From contig NC_053126.1 in the NCBI RefSeq assembly GCF_010015445.1, positions 19,704,669 to 19,768,668 on the forward strand: DNA of 64,000 nt, in the 5' to 3' direction. Under the pieces are notes generated by a model. That model did not search any database. It was not told where the DNA came from and was given only the letters and a program-made list of their open reading frames with translations. The position numbers and the translations under genes were made by a program. Origin of the DNA: Perca fluviatilis. Lineage: Eukaryota; Chordata; Actinopteri; Perciformes; Percidae. Below, in pieces: positions 49,839 to 64,000 of this stretch; the stretch's first letter is position 1; every line of letters starts with the position of its first letter.

Positions 49839-50445
49839 TTATATTGGAGATGATTATTCATGCATTTATTTCGTCCCGTTTAGATTATTGTAATATTCTT
49901 TTTATTTGTCTTGATAAGAAAGATCTTTGTCGCCTCCAGACTGTCCAGAATTCTGCTGCTAGGCTTTTAACCCACACTAGTAAGCGGGCACACATCACTC
50001 CGGTTTTAGCTTCACTTCATTGGTTACCAGTGAAATTTAGAATACACTTCAAGATTTTGGTTCTAACTTTTAGAGCCCTACAAGGTCAGGCGCCCCCATA
50101 TATCCCTGACCTGATACAGCTGCGTACGTCCTCACGTAGTCTGAGATCAACAGGTCAGAGATTTTTAGTTTCAAGCTGTGGCACCTAGGCTGTGGAACTC
50201 ACTGCCTCCTTCCGTACACTGCTTGGATTCAGTGACAAATTTTAAAACTCAGTTGAAAACTCTTCTTTTAAAGAGGCGTTTCAATAGACCATAGGGTGAT
50301 TAGGCCGGTTTTATTGTGTCCTAAGTGTCTTTTCTGATTATGTACTGCAATGTATAAATGTTGTGTATCCACCCATTTGTTGTGAAGCACTTTGTGATTT
50401 TTATCTGTGAAATGTGCTATACAAATAAATTTTACTTACTTACTT
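49838..50445 (+). mobile_element. 5'-truncated LINE (L2/CR1-like), 3' end of reverse transcriptase frame
   Basis: The frame encodes IIHAFISSRLDYCNILF, LQTVQNSAARLL, HITPVLASLHWLPV and FKILVLTFRALQGQAPPYIP. These are the usual C-terminal segments after the polymerase domain in L2/CR1-like LINEs of fish. A frameshift near 50185 moves the rest (LWNSLPPSV, NFKTQLKTLLLKR) to another frame, so the copy is dead. It ends with a short 3' untranslated region (GCACTTTGTGATTTTTATCT, CTATACAAATAAATTTTACT) and a TTAC repeat. Confidence 0.85.
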
Positions 50446-50738
50446 ACTTATATGCCAGGAACCAACAAGGCAAGTAAAGTGTAGGTTAACAAAAGCACGA
50501 CTTGGATATTGAATATGGATGGACCAAGTATCACAAATAGCAGGGAAGTGTTGGAAGCCATGTTTTGATCTTTGGGACTCCTAATCACGCAGAGAGAAAT
50601 ACAGTCATTAATTACACACTAATACAGATTGCAGGGACACATTGCCACAGCAGAGTGGTGCCCCACATCAACCCCACTAAACAAGCATCAATAAAGTTAT
50701 TGGAGATGATGCTTGGATTTGTAGGGGGATATTCGACT

Positions 50739-50739
<1 letters not shown>

Positions 50740-50779
<40 letters not shown>

Positions 50780-50826
50780 TGCGCGTGCGTGTGTGCGTGC
50801 GTGCGTGCGTGCGCGTGCGTGCGTGC
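50740..50826. repeat. (TG)n/(CGTG)n compound microsatellite
   Basis: TG passes into GCGT/GCGC-rich units. Alternating purine-pyrimidine sequence of this kind can adopt Z-DNA. Confidence 0.95.
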
Positions 50827-52741
50827 ACCTACTGCAGCCGTCCATTTGAATGGCTGGTGAAAGTCTTTTGTTGAGAAACAGATTACAGATTTCACGAATC
50901 TGATTGCAGAAAATCCTTTCTAGTGCAGACATCTCATGCACTCCACCAGCCGCCACCCATTAACCTCATTTCCATTTAGACACATCTCAGTAATGCAGGC
51001 TATGCTGCTCTGTCTTTTCTTTGCTTTTACTTGTCACATTCTGTCTCCTTTGTTCCTTCAACTTCTTTCTTTCCAGGTGTCTCGCTTATATTAAACAGCA
51101 CGCTACATTAGACTTCCCACAGTTCTGAAGTCTGGATGCACTTAAAACAACAACAGAAATATGCTCCTTCCTTCTCTCCAGCCCTCATATATACTCAGTT
51201 ATTTCTTTCTTTATTTATTTTTACTTTCTCCACATAAACACTGTCATCCCCTGAGAGGGAAATGTAAGCTGCAGATCCGGAGGGGCTAGAGGAGGGGAAG
51301 GCAGATCCAATAGCAAGGCATCACTACACAAATACACATTGTCCCACGTCAGTGACTCTGGGGCACATTTCATAAGCCTGCCAACCCTTCACCTGAGAAA
51401 AAACTCATGTCCCCTCACTTGACCCTCCCTCCCGCCAGTTAAACGCAGCGAAGCAGGAAAGCGTTAGCCGGTTGCGGATAACCAAACACTGATTTTGTCT
51501 GAGAATGATTGTGTTTTAATATTGACTCTCTGAGACTCAGTGAAAAGCTTAAAGGGCACCAGATAGATCTGCAACACAGGTCAGGACCCTTCCATCCCTT
51601 TTTCCTCCTCCAGCCCACATCCTCGCTTCTTGTTCAGTCTTAATTGGCTGCCATCTGACCCAGTGTCTAGCTTTTTACTCAGGACAACTGGCACTATTCT
51701 CTTCCGAAAATGCCGTTCATTTGTGGGGGTGATTGCCACCGAAGGCTTTGGAGCCAATAGATCCAAATCAGTCAATACTGGAGAGGGGGTTTGATTGATC
51801 CCAGTGTATTACCTGCACCATCACCCACACTGAGAGCTTAATGCCAACAGAACAGTTGACTTTTATAGCTTTTCTACTTATTTCTCTATTTTTGTCATTT
51901 CTTCTCGTGGCAATTCTTGGACACGGGTGGCAGTAACTTAGCAACAAGCTGGAGAATAACAGCAAAGCACAGGGATAAAGATTCAATAAATGGACAAGTG
52001 CAGAGATAAGAAGCATTGTCTGCTTCTGCAAGCCCCCCACACACACACACATACACACACACACGCACACACATATACAACCACACTTCCCAAAGTTCAT
52101 TTCAGTCGGGCAATCTTAGCTTTTATCTCAGTTTTTGCCTCATTTTCTTTTTCTTTCTTGTTTTAAAAGCTGGCACATTTCCACATGCTCCGTTATTTAG
52201 TGGAATGAGAAGAGGTTTCCTGTGGTGGGCTCTTATCAGTTCATAAATTTGGTGAGGAGGAGGACAGAAAGCTTGGCTTGACTGTTTCTATGGAAGGCAT
52301 ATTACATAGCAATTGCTTGGGGCAATATCATTCTCTTTAGCCCCCCCAAAAAATCAAGAAAGGACTACTAGACTTTTATATATTATTTTTTCCCACTATC
52401 TTTCTACCAAGCTACACAACTTGGTGTTGGCTGTTTCAAGTCTTTGTGTGGATTCATTAATTTAGGTATACATGCTTATTAACTGTTATATGCTGTGCTT
52501 TTTTCAATCCAGTAGAGGGCAGGGCAACATGCAAAGCATTTTATGTTTAACAGGATGTAAGTCACTTTAAACTGTGGTTTTTTTTTAAATAATGTATCCT
52601 GAGAGGAGCACTGTGGTAGTGATTTCAAATGAACTGTATCTGTAATGTGTAAGTACATACAAAGCAACAAATCACTAACTGCGCTGAGCATTGTGTGTCT
52701 TGACAAACACCTCTGCACGGTATGCAGGTGTCCAAAATGCA

Positions 52742-52800
52742 AAATATATATATATATATATATGTATATGTATGTATGTATATGTATATGTGTGTATATG
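52742..52800. repeat. (AT)n/(GTAT)n compound microsatellite
   Basis: About 22 bp of AT followed by GTAT/GTGTAT units. Confidence 0.9.
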
Positions 52801-53720
52801 GTCAAATTACCCTCCAGAAAACACAATGAGGATTAGTATAGCATTGCATATTAGTTTTTAGTAGCTTATTTAAACAGTCTATGGTTCACACTTAAAATAA
52901 AACAATGCCCATTAGTGTTGATGGCAACTATTTATTCCACAATGGAAAAGGGGGGCGTTAACAGCTGTAAAAAGGTGAAAATGTATGAATGCAGTGGTGC
53001 AAATGGTCCAGTACAGAAGTTAAAGAAACAAAATAATTAAATAATTTATGAATTAGTTCTTTTGTAGGCTATATTTTTTATTGTGACATTGTGTTCAACA
53101 GTTTTAGTTTGATTGATTTCACTTATATTTTGTCATTAAAATAAAACAAAAACTTAAATAGGCTATATGAATTTCTTGTAAACTAATACCAAAGTAAAGG
53201 ACTTCCAACCAAGTTGTCCACATACTGTACTTAAAGTGTTATTACTGAAACACACTCCTGTATGTTTTGAGATTCAGAGTGATTTTTTGTCTTTTTTTTT
53301 TTTTTTTCGCCAAACCTACCCATCAGATTTTTTTTCTTCTTCTTCTTTTTGTAGTTTTTAGGAGTGGCAGAGACATCTGTCCAGGTGTTTCTTGAGACGA
53401 GGTACAAACCCAACCATATTGGCTGTGTGTAAAGTGAATGTACTGTTACCGTATGCAAAAGTGAAGTAGGATTTTGGTGTTATTTTCCTCCTCGACTTAT
53501 CAAATGTTATCGAACCATTAGGAAACGAGTGTCAACATGCCGTTCCCAGATAGGATCCATGTAGCCCACTGTATGGAGAGTTTGATGTATGAGGCAACGC
53601 TATGACCCAACATGCGTTTTGGCAAGTCGAGAATGAGGAAAGGCGTTCAAGTTGCGAAGTGAACAAGCCCACCGGGAACACACACGGCTCATGTCAAGTC
53701 GGCTCCGTTACTCTCCAGCC

Positions 53721-63539
<9,819 letters not shown>

Positions 63540-64000
63540 GTAATTATATTTCTTACTTCTTAACAAAGAAGAGAGATAAAGGAATGGACAAAATAACAGA
63601 AAAAAGACATGCAAACAGACTGTGTAACTGTGTAACTTTTGAAGTAATCCATACTCAATTAGATGGAGTCCCACTTCCTAGAATGTTCATGTTTTAGACA
63701 GCACAAACCTTTTAAAGTCTTAGCAATCGCGAGGCTAAAACATTTTTTGTTCTGTGGTTGGCACTAGAGGACAACTAGAGGAAAGATCATGGGGTTTATT
63801 TCCCTGGGACCATGAATATTTTTCACATGCAGTCCACCATGAAATTAGTTTTGATCTAAACATTTTTGATCTGAGGGTGGCGTGGCGCAAGAGGAAAAAT
63901 CATGGAGTGTCCAAAATGGAAATGGTTCATCCTTTGGGAACCACAAATATCTACGCCATAAGAATGATAAATGTATGCAAATTGTATGGAAAAAACAGTT
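63540..64000 (+). other. Start of itgb3 intron 11
   Basis: Begins with the donor GTAATT. No exon is visible before the window ends. Two loosely similar blocks (GAAAGATCATGGGG near 63781 and GAAAAATCATGGAG near 63893) hint at a decayed internal repeat. Confidence 0.6.

Larger units (their letters stand above)
47173..53720. other. Interval between the nested transposons and itgb3
   Basis: I see no host exon on either strand. It contains a SINE, a LINE 3' end, several microsatellites (including 51 bp of AC-rich sequence near 52040-52080) and a repeat-poor stretch at 48390-48700. About 53540-53720 is likely itgb3 promoter and 5' untranslated sequence. Confidence 0.6.

Noticed and set aside
49607..50188. 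193-codon frame that could look like a host gene
   Set aside because: It is a chance frame running through a TG repeat into the C-terminus of an L2/CR1-like LINE that is frameshifted and truncated.
53691..53720. Upstream in-frame ATG as the itgb3 start
   Set aside because: It would add ten mostly polar residues before the signal peptide and has a weak Kozak context (GCTCATGT). The ATG at 53721 has a strong one. It cannot be fully excluded.

Overview
The window is vertebrate genomic DNA, almost certainly from a percomorph (spiny-rayed) teleost fish. The genes are split by GT-AG introns. (TG)n microsatellites are abundant. The intergenic DNA is full of non-autonomous DNA transposons, tRNA-derived SINEs and LINE tails of types I know from teleost genomes. 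No bacterial, phage or CRISPR-like content is present.

Layout: 1-2455 holds no recognisable coding sequence. 4416-11871 (+) is stard3, a late-endosomal cholesterol transfer protein, in 14 coding exons and complete. 15004-17231 (+) is a melanoregulin-like gene in 5 exons. 20798-21620 (+) is tcap (telethonin), a sarcomeric Z-disc gene in 2 exons with a TATA box and E-boxes. 26708-30150 (-) is a small four-exon gene that I assign to prr29. It is easy to miss because its largest exon is 165 bp, but the exons join in frame at good splice sites and carry a motif I know from the PRR29 family. 30151-42680 is a gene-poor stretch with transposons. 43378-43713 (-) is the intronless reprimo-like gene (rprml). 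43714-53720 is again intergenic and includes a nested pair of transposons. 53721-63539 (+) is the first 11 coding exons of integrin beta-3 (itgb3). That gene runs off the right edge before its transmembrane exon.

The genes do not form one pathway. The unifying feature is synteny: stard3-tcap, rprml-itgb3 and prr29 all lie on human chromosome 17 but far apart there, and here they are within 64 kb. The melanoregulin-like gene between stard3 and tcap is not part of the human arrangement.

I found no convincing new biological system. The observations most worth following up are: the compact prr29 gene, whose exon 3 acceptor is fed by a UG-repeat instead of a pyrimidine tract; three cases of transposon-in-transposon nesting, one with a perfect 8-bp target duplication; three strong isolated hairpins (8265-8315, 39527-39572, 46395-46435); a G-run/C-run block at 18365-18612 that may be an assembly artefact; and candidate conserved non-coding DNA near 48.4-48.7 kb. 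All splice sites were read by eye and all family assignments come from recognition of protein motifs, without database searches.
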